From an uncultured Micrococcales bacterium (GTDB lineage: Bacteria > Actinomycetota > Actinomycetes > S36-B12 > UBA10799): DNA of 35,963 nucleotides. The notes below the pieces were generated by a model. It saw only the letters and a list, made by a program, of their open reading frames with translations. It had not been told where the DNA came from and searched no databases. The position numbers and the translations under genes were made by a program. Location: the NCBI GenBank assembly GCA_937952095.1, contig CALFYG010000200.1:1-35963 (forward strand). The letters run 5' to 3'. Positions 22,976-30,507 of this stretch are shown here, one piece after another. The stretch's first letter is position 1; the number at the start of each line of letters is the position of its first letter.

Positions 22976-23512
22976 GTGTCCGCTACGAATGACTTGCTCA
23001 TCAGTCAGATCCAGCACGAGTTCACCGCCTCCCAGCAGTACACGGCCTTCGCTGTGTGGTTCGACCAGCAGGCGCTGCCGAGGATGGCCCAGCACTTCTA
23101 CGCGCAGGCCCTCGAGGAGCGCAACCACGCGATGATGATCGTGCAGTACCTGATGGACCGCGGTACCGAAGTCACAGTTCCTGCGGTTCCAGCTCTGGCC
23201 GATGTGCCCGATTCGGTCACCGGAGTTCTTGGTTTCTCGGTCGAGCAGGAACAGATCGTCACCGGCCAGTTCGAGCGGATCATGGCCGCGGCCCGCAGCG
23301 ACGGGGACTACCTGGCCGAGCAGTTCACCCATTGGTTCCTCAAGGAGCAGATCGAAGAGGTGGCGAGCATGTCGACGCTGCTGCAGGTCGCCCAACGGTG
23401 CGGTGACAACCTGATGCTGCTCGAGGACTACCTGGCGAGGGAGAACAAGGGCGCCGAGGCCGATCCGACAGCTCCCAGCGCCGCCGGGGGCGCGGTCTCA
23501 CTGCCGGCGTAG
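22976..23512 (+). CDS. Non-haem ferritin (BfrB-like)
   Basis: A 178-residue ferritin-like four-helix protein for iron storage. The ferroxidase-centre residues are visible: Glu in IQHEFTASQQY near residue 15, EERNHAM near 49-55, a Glu-rich VEQEQIVTGQ in helix three and the WFLKEQIEEVASM segment near residue 122. The C-terminal ~20 residues (Ala/Pro/Gly) extend past the core. The GTG start has no Shine-Dalgarno site and lies 6 bases after TAGGGT, so leaderless translation is expected. The gap 23513-23583 after it has only a weak six-base inverted repeat (GGGGCT/AGCCCC). Confidence 0.93.
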   Translation: MSATNDLLISQIQHEFTASQQYTAFAVWFDQQALPRMAQHFYAQALEERNHAMMIVQYLMDRGTEVTVPAVPALADVPDSVTGVLGFSVEQEQIVTGQFERIMAAARSDGDYLAEQFTHWFLKEQIEEVASMSTLLQVAQRCGDNLMLLEDYLARENKGAEADPTAPSAAGGAVSLPA

Positions 23513-23583
23513 GGGCTTCCGGCCCGATCACACTCGGCTGCGAGTGCCGCGAAGACGCCGGTCGCCGCAGCCCCGTTCGTCAG

Positions 23584-23709
23584 TCAGTCCCGGTCGTGGT
23601 GGGGCGGCCGCTCGGCGAGCAGATCACGGTCGGTCGACTCGTGCCCTCCGGCTTCATCGGTGGTGACGGAAGGGTCGAGGTCAATCTCCAGATTGAGCTT
23701 GCGTGCCAC
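23584..23709 (-). CDS. Possible 41-residue protein, leaderless
   Basis: A short frame beginning with GTG at 23709 and reading MARKLNLEIDLDPSV at its start, then an acidic, His/Asp-rich end (PPHHDRD). No family is recognised. The support is the promoter: TACCCT at 23716-23721 lies exactly 6 bases before the GTG, the same spacing as at the window's well-supported leaderless starts, and the next gene is divergent from it. It ends 71 bases from the ferritin stop, tail to tail. It could also be a chance frame. Confidence 0.45.
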   Translation of the reverse strand: MARKLNLEIDLDPSVTTDEAGGHESTDRDLLAERPPHHDRD

Positions 23710-23715
23710 CTGCCC

Positions 23716-23746
23716 AGGGTACGCCCGAACGACGTCGGGTTAACCT
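23716..23746. promoter_or_regulatory. Back-to-back leaderless promoters
   Basis: TACCCT on the minus strand (23716-23721) serves the 41-residue frame, and TAACCT on the plus strand (23741-23746) serves the M14 peptidase gene. Each is 6 bases from a GTG. The 19 bases between the two boxes are too few for separate -35 sites, so the two promoters probably compete. Confidence 0.5.
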
Positions 23747-23752
23747 CGAATG

Positions 23753-24577
23753 GTGCGTCAAGCGATCGTGAGCGTCTGCGTCACCGGTGTCCTGTGCGGC
23801 TCCGGCACCGCAGCGTGGGCCGACGAACCCGTGCCGACGCCAAGCGAGACGGCGCCCACCCCGGCCCCTACCGAGCCCACGCCCACCCCGACGCCGACCC
23901 CCACGGGGCTTCCCAAGCGCCTGGTGTTCGGGGAGTCCCGCAAAGGCACGCCCATCGTCGCCACCCGCCAGGGCGAGCCGGACGCCAAACGGGTGCTGTT
24001 GGTCCTGGGGCAGATGCACGGGGATGAGCCCTACGGCCGGTACGTCGTGGACGCATTGCGCACACTGACCCCCCGCAAGGACACCGCGATCTGGACCGTC
24101 CGGACCATGAATCCCGACGGGGCCGCCCTGCGTACCCGCCGCAACGCCAACCGCGTGGACCTCAACCGGAACTTCCCGGAGGGGTGGCTGCCGGGGACCC
24201 CCGGTTCGCTGTACTACTCAGGCCCGCGGGCTGCCAGCGAACCCGAGACGAAGGCGTTCATGACCGGCGTGGAGCAGATCCGTCCGGATGCGATCGTCAG
24301 CTACCACCAGCGGGCCAACCTGATCGACCGTGGCACCGCCAAGAAGACCCGCAAATGGGTCCGGCGCCTGAGCCGGGATCTGAACCTGCCTGTGCGCCGC
24401 ATCAGCTGTGTGACCAAGTGTGCCGGCACGATGACCGGGTGGTTCAACGGCAACTACAAGGGCTGGGCGGTCACCGTGGAGTTGCCGCCGCGGATCTCGA
24501 AGGCCCGGCAGCGCTCCATGGCCAGGGCGATGGTCAACCTCGTGCCAGACCTCAAGCCCACCCGGGAGCGCCCATAG
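23753..24577 (+). CDS. Secreted M14-family zinc carboxypeptidase-like protein
   Basis: About 274 residues: a signal peptide (basic start, hydrophobic VSVCVTGVLCGSGTAAWA), a Pro/Thr-rich linker of ~30 residues, then a peptidase M14 domain of the MpaA/DUF2817 type. Zinc-site motif GQMHGDEPYG, the MNPDG and RRNANRVDLNRNFPEGW segments, SYHQ with the third zinc ligand His, and VTVELPP with the catalytic Glu are all present. A role in trimming wall peptides is plausible. The start is GTG at 23753 (6 bases after TAACCT); ATG at 23750 is the alternative. The Pro/Thr linker is a possible O-mannosylation target. Confidence 0.88.
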   Translation: MRQAIVSVCVTGVLCGSGTAAWADEPVPTPSETAPTPAPTEPTPTPTPTPTGLPKRLVFGESRKGTPIVATRQGEPDAKRVLLVLGQMHGDEPYGRYVVDALRTLTPRKDTAIWTVRTMNPDGAALRTRRNANRVDLNRNFPEGWLPGTPGSLYYSGPRAASEPETKAFMTGVEQIRPDAIVSYHQRANLIDRGTAKKTRKWVRRLSRDLNLPVRRISCVTKCAGTMTGWFNGNYKGWAVTVELPPRISKARQRSMARAMVNLVPDLKPTRERP

Positions 24578-24609
24578 CGAAACCCCCGGCCGAACGACCG
24601 GGGGTTTCG
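24578..24609. terminator. Bidirectional terminator
   Basis: A perfect 12-bp stem CGAAACCCCCGG/CCGGGGGTTTCG with an 8-base loop, directly after the M14 stop and 6 bases from the stop of the opposing gene. The A- and T-runs inside the stem suit termination from both sides. Confidence 0.85.
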
Positions 24610-24615
24610 ATGGGA

Positions 24616-25380
24616 TCAGGCCTCTGACTTGACCGCTGTCGGGTCGTAGCCGTAGTAGGCGGTGCGGGCGTCGCGGCGCTCGTGGGCCTCGAGCTCACCC
24701 TCCTTCTGGAACTCCTCGTCGAGTTCGAGGTCGTTGACGTCGAACCGCGGGTTGTTCTCCCACATCCACTTCTCGAGTTCGGGGCCGGACTCGAAGGACG
24801 TGATCAGGCAGTAACGGGGCTCGTCGCCACCGTGCCACACGGAGTGCCACAGGCGCTCGGAGTCGACGACCAGCTGGGCGCCGGCGGGCAGCTTGATGCG
24901 CACCTCGGTGCTGGGGTCGTTGATGTCCTCACGCAGGATCATGTAGGTGTCCTGGTCGTCGGTGAGGTTCATGAAGCAGCGGACGACCCAGCCCTCGCCA
25001 TCGGGGTTGAGGCGGTTGTTGTCGTCCTGGTGGGAGTTGTACAGCGCGTCCGCGTAGGTGTTCGGCTGCAACTCGATGATGCGGCAGCGACCGACGTTCG
25101 CGCCGCTCTCCTGAGCACGCTTCACCAGGGTCGGGGCCTTCTCCACCTGGCTGTCGATCCACACGCCGTCCTTGTCGGCCTTGGGCGGGTCGAAGTGCCA
25201 GAAACCGTTGCACTCGATCTCGCCGTACGCGCTGGCCAGCGGGGCGAAACGGGTGTCGCCGCCGGACTTCCAGTCGACGTACTCCAGCGACATCCACTCC
25301 TGCGGGTCGACCGGCTCGCCATAGCTGTCGAGCACGGCGTAGCCGGTTTCCTCGAGCATCGGGAGTTTGTAGTGGGCCAT
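24616..25380 (-). CDS. Putative Fe(II)/2-oxoglutarate oxygenase-like protein
   Basis: A 254-residue soluble protein that I cannot place in a named family. A double-stranded beta-helix iron site is suggested by NSHQDDNN (HxD, near residue 125), then about 60 residues later WHSVWHGG (distal His), followed by EPRYCLITSFESG, where the Arg is placed as the 2-oxoglutarate-binding residue would be. VVRCFMNLTDDQDTYMIL and LPAGAQLVVDSERLWHS look like the strands of this fold. A C-terminal tail is charged (Glu/Arg). ATG at 25380 has GGAGG four bases upstream. The gene stands alone between a bidirectional terminator and the divergent hydrolase gene. A plain cupin is the main alternative. Confidence 0.5.
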   Translation of the reverse strand: MAHYKLPMLEETGYAVLDSYGEPVDPQEWMSLEYVDWKSGGDTRFAPLASAYGEIECNGFWHFDPPKADKDGVWIDSQVEKAPTLVKRAQESGANVGRCRIIELQPNTYADALYNSHQDDNNRLNPDGEGWVVRCFMNLTDDQDTYMILREDINDPSTEVRIKLPAGAQLVVDSERLWHSVWHGGDEPRYCLITSFESGPELEKWMWENNPRFDVNDLELDEEFQKEGELEAHERRDARTAYYGYDPTAVKSEA

Positions 25381-25552
25381 GGGACCTCCAAGTTCTTCGG
25401 CCACTTCGGGTACGTGGCTTCCTCCATCATCCCCTATGCTCGCGTCACACAAGCGTGTCCTACGTCACATGTCGCAGGATCCGATTCGTGACTTTCCCCA
25501 CCACAGACCGACGGCGGACGGCATAGTGGACGTGCCCGAAGGGAGATGCCCG

Positions 25553-26533
25553 ATGCCCTTGTCCGCCGTGCCCGAAGTGCAGGTGGTGACCATCCACGGA
25601 CACCGGCGCGCCTTCGTCAAGGTCGGCCGGGGCCCCGCGCTGGTGCTCATCCACGGCATCGGCTGCGACCACCGCACCTGGCTACCGGTACTGCGCCCCC
25701 TGAGCCGTCACTTCACTGTGATCGCACCCGACCTGCTGGGCCACGGCCAGTCCGACGCGCCGCGCGCGGACTACAGCGTCGGCGGCTACGCGAACGGCGT
25801 GCGCGATCTTCTGGCGCTGAACGGCATCTCCTCGGCCACGATCGTCGGGCACAGCCTCGGCGGCGGCATCGCGATGCAGTTCGCCTACCAATTCCCCCGC
25901 AGCACCCAGCGACTCGTACTGGTCGGCTCCGGCGGTCTGGGCCGCAGCGTGAACCCGCTGCTGCGGACGCTGACGATGCCCGGCGGCAGCACCGCCCTCA
26001 AGGCAGTCACCACGCCGCCGGTGCGCGTGCCTGCGGCAGCCGCCATGCGACAGTTGCACCGGCTCGGGGTGCCGGGGACGATCGATTTCGGCGGTCTGGC
26101 CGATGTCTACGAGTCTCTGGGCGACAACGGCCGCCGAAAAGCCTTCCACCACGTTCTGCGCGCGGCTGTCGACTGGCGGGGACAGGTCATCACGATGCTG
26201 GACCGCGCCTACCTCGCTGAGTCCATGCCGTGCCTGGTGGTGTGGGGCGAGCAGGACACCGTGATTCCGGTGAAGCACGCCTACGCGGCCCACTCGGTCC
26301 TACCGGGATCCCAGCTGGAGGTGATCCCCCACGCCGGGCACTTCCCGCACGAGGATGACCCCGAGCATTTCGCCTCCGCGATGATCGACTTCATCCTGGA
26401 CACCAAACCCGCGAAGTACGACGGCAGGGCATGGGTGAAGGCCTTGGCCAGCGGGCCGCGGCCCCGGAAGTTCTGGGCGAGCCGGCCGTATCCGGTGGAA
26501 GATGACGCCACCGCAGACGGCGCCGACAGTTGA
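25553..26533 (+). CDS. Alpha/beta hydrolase
   Basis: A 326-residue alpha/beta-hydrolase-fold enzyme. The oxyanion region is LIHGIGCDHRTW, the nucleophile is Ser in VGHSLGGG, the acid is Asp in WGEQDTVIP and the catalytic His is in PHAGHFPHEDDP. PDLLGHGQSDAP is typical of esterase, lipase and C-C hydrolase-like members. The C-terminal ~60 residues (KFWASRPYPVEDD and neighbours) form an extra polar tail. ATG at 25553 has AAGGGAG seven bases upstream; an in-frame GTG at 25529 is less likely. Substrate not known. Confidence 0.88.
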   Translation: MPLSAVPEVQVVTIHGHRRAFVKVGRGPALVLIHGIGCDHRTWLPVLRPLSRHFTVIAPDLLGHGQSDAPRADYSVGGYANGVRDLLALNGISSATIVGHSLGGGIAMQFAYQFPRSTQRLVLVGSGGLGRSVNPLLRTLTMPGGSTALKAVTTPPVRVPAAAAMRQLHRLGVPGTIDFGGLADVYESLGDNGRRKAFHHVLRAAVDWRGQVITMLDRAYLAESMPCLVVWGEQDTVIPVKHAYAAHSVLPGSQLEVIPHAGHFPHEDDPEHFASAMIDFILDTKPAKYDGRAWVKALASGPRPRKFWASRPYPVEDDATADGADS

Positions 26534-26566
26534 GATACCGGCGCCGTGCCACGCACCCAGCCCATT

Positions 26567-26612
26567 AGCGTGTGAAGATCTGTGCGCTCAACGGCGCAAT
26601 ATTCACACACTG
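26567..26612. repeat. 46-bp palindrome, copy 2
   Basis: Begins AGCGTGTGAAGATCTG and ends ATTCACACACTG, aligned without gaps to 2381-2426, with its own inner pairing (TGCGC and GCGCA). The stem is imperfect, unlike copy 1. It lies 33 bases after the hydrolase stop, where it could act as terminator, and upstream of tRNA-Arg. Confidence 0.7.
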
Positions 26613-26658
26613 ATGCCGATCAGCCCCACGCGCCACCGTGTGCCAGGGGGTTCTTCCG

Positions 26659-26664
26659 TAGACT
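26659..26664 (+). promoter_or_regulatory. tRNA-Arg promoter -10 box
   Basis: TAGACT, 12 bases before the mature tRNA-Arg 5' end, fitting the usual short 5' leader. No convincing -35 box. Confidence 0.45.
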
Positions 26665-26676
26665 CGGAGCATCCCC

Positions 26677-26749
26677 GCCCCCGTAGCTCAGGGGATAGAG
26701 CAGTGGTTTCCTAAACCGCGTGTCGGAGGTTCGAATCCTCTCGGGGGCA
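26677..26749 (+). tRNA. tRNA-Arg (anticodon CCT)
   Basis: Acceptor GCCCCCG pairs with CGGGGGC, the anticodon arm is GTGGT-TTCCTAA-ACCGC with CCT at 34-36, and the T arm is GGAGG-TTCGAAT-CCTCT (last pair non-standard). Discriminator A; CCA is not encoded. No repeat of the tRNA 3' end was seen nearby, so there is no sign of an integrated element. Confidence 0.95.
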
Positions 26750-26862
26750 CTGGGTGTTCGTCGGGGGCGTCGCCACGCGCGCAGCCGGTCCCGACGGCCA
26801 CAATGGCGTCAAGGGCTCAGCACCGGGAGTCAGGGGGTGCCGGACCCGCGGAGGGAGCGCTC

Positions 26863-27408
26863 ATGGGTAAGAAGGCGAAACCGTCGAAGACGCAGGTGGG
26901 ACCCGATGCCCGCGTCACCGGCGACGCCGTGCTCAGTGGGGAAGCCCAGGTCCTCGACCACGGGCGGGTGTCGGGACGAAGCCAGGTCGGCGAACAGGCG
27001 TGCGTCAAGGACGAGGCTCGCGTGGCCGGACAGGCGGAGGTACGCGAACAGGCTGTGATCAGCGGCAACGCCTGGGTGTACGAGAACGCCCTTGTGAAAG
27101 GGACCGCCCACATCACCGACAACGCCTGCATCTTCGGTGATGCCGTTGTCTCCGGCGCAACAACGATCGGCGGGGCCGCCAATGTCGGGCCCCGGGCACG
27201 CGTGAAGCAGTCGGATCATGTCGTGGTGTACGCACCGGCCGCGATTTCCGTCAAGCGCGTCGATCCCCGCACCCACGACGGGCCGGCCGTGTGGACGGCG
27301 TACCGCACCCGCAAGGACGGCGTGCGCGTGATGCTGGGCCGGCGCCCAAAGAAGGTGTCCGAGGCGCCGAAGGAACTGCTCAAACTGATCACGTGGACGA
27401 AGGTCTAG
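26863..27408 (+). CDS. Left-handed beta-helix repeat protein
   Basis: A 181-residue protein. Residues ~12-125 are a run of short repeats in which Val/Ile/Ala alternates with Gly/Asn/Gln, for example VTGDAVLSGEAQV, VSGRSQVGEQACV and VYENALVKGTAHI. This predicts a left-handed beta-helix with roughly 18-residue turns, similar to YdcK-like proteins that are related in fold to hexapeptide acyltransferases. There is no visible acyltransferase catalytic His motif. The C-terminal ~45 residues are basic. ATG at 26863 has GAGGGAG five bases upstream. Function unknown. Confidence 0.7.
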   Translation: MGKKAKPSKTQVGPDARVTGDAVLSGEAQVLDHGRVSGRSQVGEQACVKDEARVAGQAEVREQAVISGNAWVYENALVKGTAHITDNACIFGDAVVSGATTIGGAANVGPRARVKQSDHVVVYAPAAISVKRVDPRTHDGPAVWTAYRTRKDGVRVMLGRRPKKVSEAPKELLKLITWTKV

Positions 27409-27416
27409 GCCGCCAC

Positions 27417-28184
27417 TCAGCCAGCAAGGCGCGCAGCCCCGAGTGCGTCACTCGGTCCCTGCACGCGGGTGGTGCTGCCGTCAGCCCACACCACCAGTCC
27501 CATCCGGCCGACACGTGTGCTGAGCCAGGCCGGCGCCCGCTCACCGAGGGCGTACGCGGCTGTGGCATCGATGTCCGCCCACGTCAGAGACGCGGCGATC
27601 ACGGTCACGGCCGCCACCCCTTCCGGGAGGCTGCCGTCGCGGGCATCGACGAGGTGCTCTCCGCGGTGGGCTGTACCGCTGGTGGCCACCGCCCCGTGGC
27701 TGACCGGAACCCGGGCGATGAGCCGCGATGGGTCGAACGGGTTCTCAATGCCGATCTCCCAGGCGGGCCCCACGGATGCGTGGCAGACCATGTCACCACC
27801 GGCGGACAGACAGAAGTCCGTTTCCGGCAGCGCCCGCAGGTGCTCGGCGGCACGCTCGACCGCCCAGCCCTTCACGACGCCGGAGGGGTCCAGCCCGGGT
27901 CGCCAGATGCTGAAGGCCCCGTCCGACGCGGCCTCGGCGAGCCGCCCGAGTTCCAGCACCTCAGCCATTTCCGGGGGGCACTGTTCACGGGCGATCTCAC
28001 CGCGGTCCAGGCGGCACACGAACGAGTCGTCGCGGTAGGTGCTGAACACCCGGTCCACCCAGCGCAGTTCGGACATCACGGCGTCGCACGCCATGTCGGC
28101 ACGTTCGTCAGTCGCATGGCGGCCTCGCAGAGCCACGCTCACCGGCATGCCCATGACATGCTCCACGCGGCGGTGGACCTTCAC
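27417..28184 (-). CDS. apbE: FAD:protein FMN transferase (ApbE)
   Basis: A 255-residue ApbE-family enzyme, which splits FAD and attaches FMN to a Ser/Thr of partner proteins outside the membrane. Visible: MGMPVSVAL near the start, FSTYRDDSFVCRLDRGE, DPSGVVKGWAVERA, LSAGGDMVCH, ATSGTAHRGEHLVDARDG and TWADIDATAAYALG near the C-terminus. There is no signal peptide at the chosen start, which is unusual for exported ApbE. The GTG at 28184 overlaps the stop of the FMN-binding gene by four bases (GTGA). It is the last gene of the flavin operon and probably loads the neighbouring protein. Confidence 0.9.
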   Translation of the reverse strand: MKVHRRVEHVMGMPVSVALRGRHATDERADMACDAVMSELRWVDRVFSTYRDDSFVCRLDRGEIAREQCPPEMAEVLELGRLAEAASDGAFSIWRPGLDPSGVVKGWAVERAAEHLRALPETDFCLSAGGDMVCHASVGPAWEIGIENPFDPSRLIARVPVSHGAVATSGTAHRGEHLVDARDGSLPEGVAAVTVIAASLTWADIDATAAYALGERAPAWLSTRVGRMGLVVWADGSTTRVQGPSDALGAARLAG

Positions 28185-28597
28185 AGCCCCGCCTCGTCCA
28201 GCGCCGCCTGCAGAGACTGGATGTACCCGTTGCTGGTGACCGTCGCCCCGCTGATCATCGCGATGTCGGAACTCTGGGCCTCGATCGTCTCGTCGACCAG
28301 GATCGGTAGGGCGTACCCGTTGATCTGCTGATCCTTGGGGTTGTTGTTCGGGTACTGCAGCACCTGCACATCGGTGATCTCGGATCCGGCCACCGTGACC
28401 TGGACCTGGACCGGGCCCCACTCGGTGTTCACCGCCGGGCCGGTCACCGTTTGCGCCTGCGGCGACGAGGTGTCTTGGCCGCCGGCCGCGATCACGGTGT
28501 CACCGCCGGTCATGGCCCCCATCGTGGAGGTGTTGTAGCCGAACAGAAGCACGACGATCGTCACTGTCGTCATCAATGCGAAAACGATGCGTTTCAT
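28181..28597 (-). CDS. FMN-binding domain protein, likely ApbE substrate
   Basis: A 138-residue exported protein: N-terminal hydrophobic segment (residues 4-20), a ~30-residue linker, then an FMN_bind domain of about 85 residues. The flavinylation motif is SGAT at 116-119 (in DIAMISGATVTSNGY), so Thr119 is the predicted site of FMN attachment through a phosphoester bond. There is no cysteine for lipid anchoring; the N-terminal segment may remain as anchor. It starts 3 bases after the ferric-reductase-like gene stop and overlaps apbE. By context it takes electrons from, or gives them to, that membrane protein. Confidence 0.92.
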   Translation of the reverse strand: MKRIVFALMTTVTIVVLLFGYNTSTMGAMTGGDTVIAAGGQDTSSPQAQTVTGPAVNTEWGPVQVQVTVAGSEITDVQVLQYPNNNPKDQQINGYALPILVDETIEAQSSDIAMISGATVTSNGYIQSLQAALDEAGL

Positions 28598-28600
28598 GAA

Positions 28601-30001
28601 TCACCATCCGAAGGATTCGACGTGGAATTGTTCGGCGGGCAGGCCGGCAGCAAGCGCACAATCGCGCACTGCGTCGGTCCAGGCCTGCGGTCCGCAGACG
28701 AAGACATCCCGCTCCGCGAGGTCGGGAAGCAGGTGTCGCAGTGCCTCGACATCGCTGAGGCTTCCAGCGCTGACCCCGAGCCAGGAATCGGCGGATCGCC
28801 GGTGTCCGGCCAGGTAGTTGACGACCAAGCCCTTCTCCTGCGCGAGGACCGCGAACTCACGCTGGAAGATCGCAGCTGTCGTGTAGCGGTAGAGCAGCAC
28901 TGCATCGCCAGGGGCGTAGTCGAGGCCCTCGGCCAATGCCCGCAGCGGCGCGATCCCGACGCCGGCACCGATGAAGGCCACCTTCGTGCGGGTCCGGGCC
29001 CGCTGCGAGAGCCGGCCGTACGGACCCTCGACCTGCACCGCGGTCCCCCGCCTTATCGCCGGGGTGCGCGCGCTGTTGTCGCCGAGGGCCTTCACCGAGA
29101 TCCGCAGGCTGCGACCATCCGGCGCCGCCGAGAGCGAGTACGGGTTGCCCCGGGTCCATCCGTCGCGGCCGAGGAACCGCCAGATGAAGAACTGGCCCGC
29201 ATCCGCGCGCAACCGGTCCATCGCCCGGCCCTTCATGTACACCGACGTCACGCCGTCCCCTTCGGCCACGACCGACGTGACCCGCAGGTCGTGGTGGTAC
29301 GTCCGCCAGAGCGGGACAGCGATCCGGTAGACCAGCACGGCGAGTGCGGCCAGGGCCCAGAAGGTCCACCAGAAGACGGTGGCCGCCGTGGAGTCGAGGA
29401 ACTGCTGTCCCGTCCACAACTGATGGGGCAGGGCGAGCCCGGCGCCGAGGTAGGCGTACAGGTGCAGCAGATGCCACGATTCGTAGCGCAGTCGGCGGCG
29501 TGCGGCCTTGACGCTGGTGACGACCACCATGACCAGGCAGGCCGTGCCGGCCACGGCCAGCAGCATGCCGGGATAGGTCGTGGTCAGGTCCCAGAAGGTT
29601 CCCGGGATCGCCGTCAGTGCACCACCGGCGTACCCCCATGTGTTGAGGATGATGTGGGCCAGCATCAGCGAGAAGGACGTGAATCCGATGATCCGGTGCT
29701 GCCGCAGGATCCGGTCCTGCCCGAAGGCCCGCTCGAGCAGTGGGATGCGGGCGATCAGAAGTACCTGCACGAGCAACAGATCCGAGGCGACCAAGCCTGT
29801 GATGCGCCCGAGGGAGTTGAGGCCGGTCTCCCAGGAGCCGAGGTCCTGCACACCGCCGCCGGAAACCCACAGGTATGTGACGAACAGCAGGCTCGCCCAC
29901 AGTGCGGCGACGGCTGCGATCCGGACCCGCGCGTCGAACCGGGCGGTGTCGGCGGACACAGCGACCGGAGCGGATGTGGAGGGCTGCGCCAACAGGGTCA
30001 T
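28601..30001 (-). CDS. Ferric-reductase-like transmembrane flavoprotein
   Basis: A 466-residue protein. About six hydrophobic segments in the first ~235 residues carry His residues (HRIIGFTSFSLMLAHIILNT and ESWHLLHLYAYLG) suited to bind two haems. A ferredoxin-reductase-type domain follows, with WTRGNPYSLSAAP as FAD site, KALGDNSARTP, VEGPYGRLSQ, IGAGVGIAPLRAL as NAD(P) site and DVFVCGPQAW. It is expected to pass electrons from cytoplasmic NAD(P)H across the membrane. ATG at 30001 overlaps the stop of the upstream small gene (ATGA). With FMN-binding protein and ApbE it forms an extracytoplasmic flavin electron-transfer unit. Confidence 0.9.
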   Translation of the reverse strand: MTLLAQPSTSAPVAVSADTARFDARVRIAAVAALWASLLFVTYLWVSGGGVQDLGSWETGLNSLGRITGLVASDLLLVQVLLIARIPLLERAFGQDRILRQHRIIGFTSFSLMLAHIILNTWGYAGGALTAIPGTFWDLTTTYPGMLLAVAGTACLVMVVVTSVKAARRRLRYESWHLLHLYAYLGAGLALPHQLWTGQQFLDSTAATVFWWTFWALAALAVLVYRIAVPLWRTYHHDLRVTSVVAEGDGVTSVYMKGRAMDRLRADAGQFFIWRFLGRDGWTRGNPYSLSAAPDGRSLRISVKALGDNSARTPAIRRGTAVQVEGPYGRLSQRARTRTKVAFIGAGVGIAPLRALAEGLDYAPGDAVLLYRYTTAAIFQREFAVLAQEKGLVVNYLAGHRRSADSWLGVSAGSLSDVEALRHLLPDLAERDVFVCGPQAWTDAVRDCALAAGLPAEQFHVESFGW

Positions 30002-30390
30002 CGGAACTCACCCTCGTGATCGCCATCGAAGCCGTGGTGGCCCTGCCCGGTCCCTCCGAACTGGCCCTCAGCACCGGGCACCTGGCCCTCAGCACCGGGC
30101 ACCTGGCCCTCAGCACCGGGCACCTGGCCCTGCTCGCTGACCACGCCGGACACGGGTTGCTCACCTCGGTCACCGGTGAGGGCGACGCCGGCCACAGCTC
30201 CCCCGAGAGCGCCGACGAGCACTGCGATGAGCACCGCCGCCGTTGTCGAGATGCCACGCCTTGCCGGCGCAGAAGCGGCCGGCGTGGAGGGTGCGGCCGG
30301 AGGTGGGGTCAGGACCTCAGTGACCTGCTCGTCCTCGGCCGGTTCCCACCGTGATCCGCTGCGCTGCGGCTCCTCTGATGATGTCTGCAT
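29998..30390 (-). CDS. Small single-pass membrane protein with GAEGQVP repeats
   Basis: A 130-residue protein with a polar ~45-residue N-terminus, one membrane segment (TTAAVLIAVLVGALGGAVAGVAL), and an outside part containing three copies of the heptad GAEGQVP-like unit followed by a Gly/His-rich end (GTGQGHHGFDGDHEG). No known domain. The ATG at 30390 has no clear Shine-Dalgarno site; GACCAT lies 7 bases upstream and may be a -10 box. Overlap with the ferric-reductase-like gene makes it the first gene of that operon. The His/Asp-rich tail might bind metal, which is inference. Confidence 0.7.
   Translation of the reverse strand: MQTSSEEPQRSGSRWEPAEDEQVTEVLTPPPAAPSTPAASAPARRGISTTAAVLIAVLVGALGGAVAGVALTGDRGEQPVSGVVSEQGQVPGAEGQVPGAEGQVPGAEGQFGGTGQGHHGFDGDHEGEFR
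30061..30123. repeat. Three perfect 21-bp tandem repeats in coding sequence
   Basis: Units at 30061-30081, 30082-30102 and 30103-30123 are identical, followed by a partial fourth. Being 21 bp long they keep the reading frame and encode seven-residue units of the small membrane protein. Perfect identity suggests recent expansion. Confidence 0.9.
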
Positions 30391-30507
30391 GTCTGCAATG
30401 GTCGGCAGTCGATCTTCGTTTCAACTATGAAGAGGGTGTGAGCAGGGTAAGAATCCGCAGACCCAAACCCCTCGCCAAGTCGGGCGCTGGGGGGCGAGAC
30501 TGATTGC

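Noticed and set aside
26677..26749. tRNA-Arg as an integration site for a mobile element
   Set aside because: No integrase gene, no direct repeat of the tRNA 3' end and no change in gene style downstream were seen.
30061..30123. CRISPR-like direct repeats
   Set aside because: The units are contiguous with no spacers, are in frame within a gene, and no cas gene is present.
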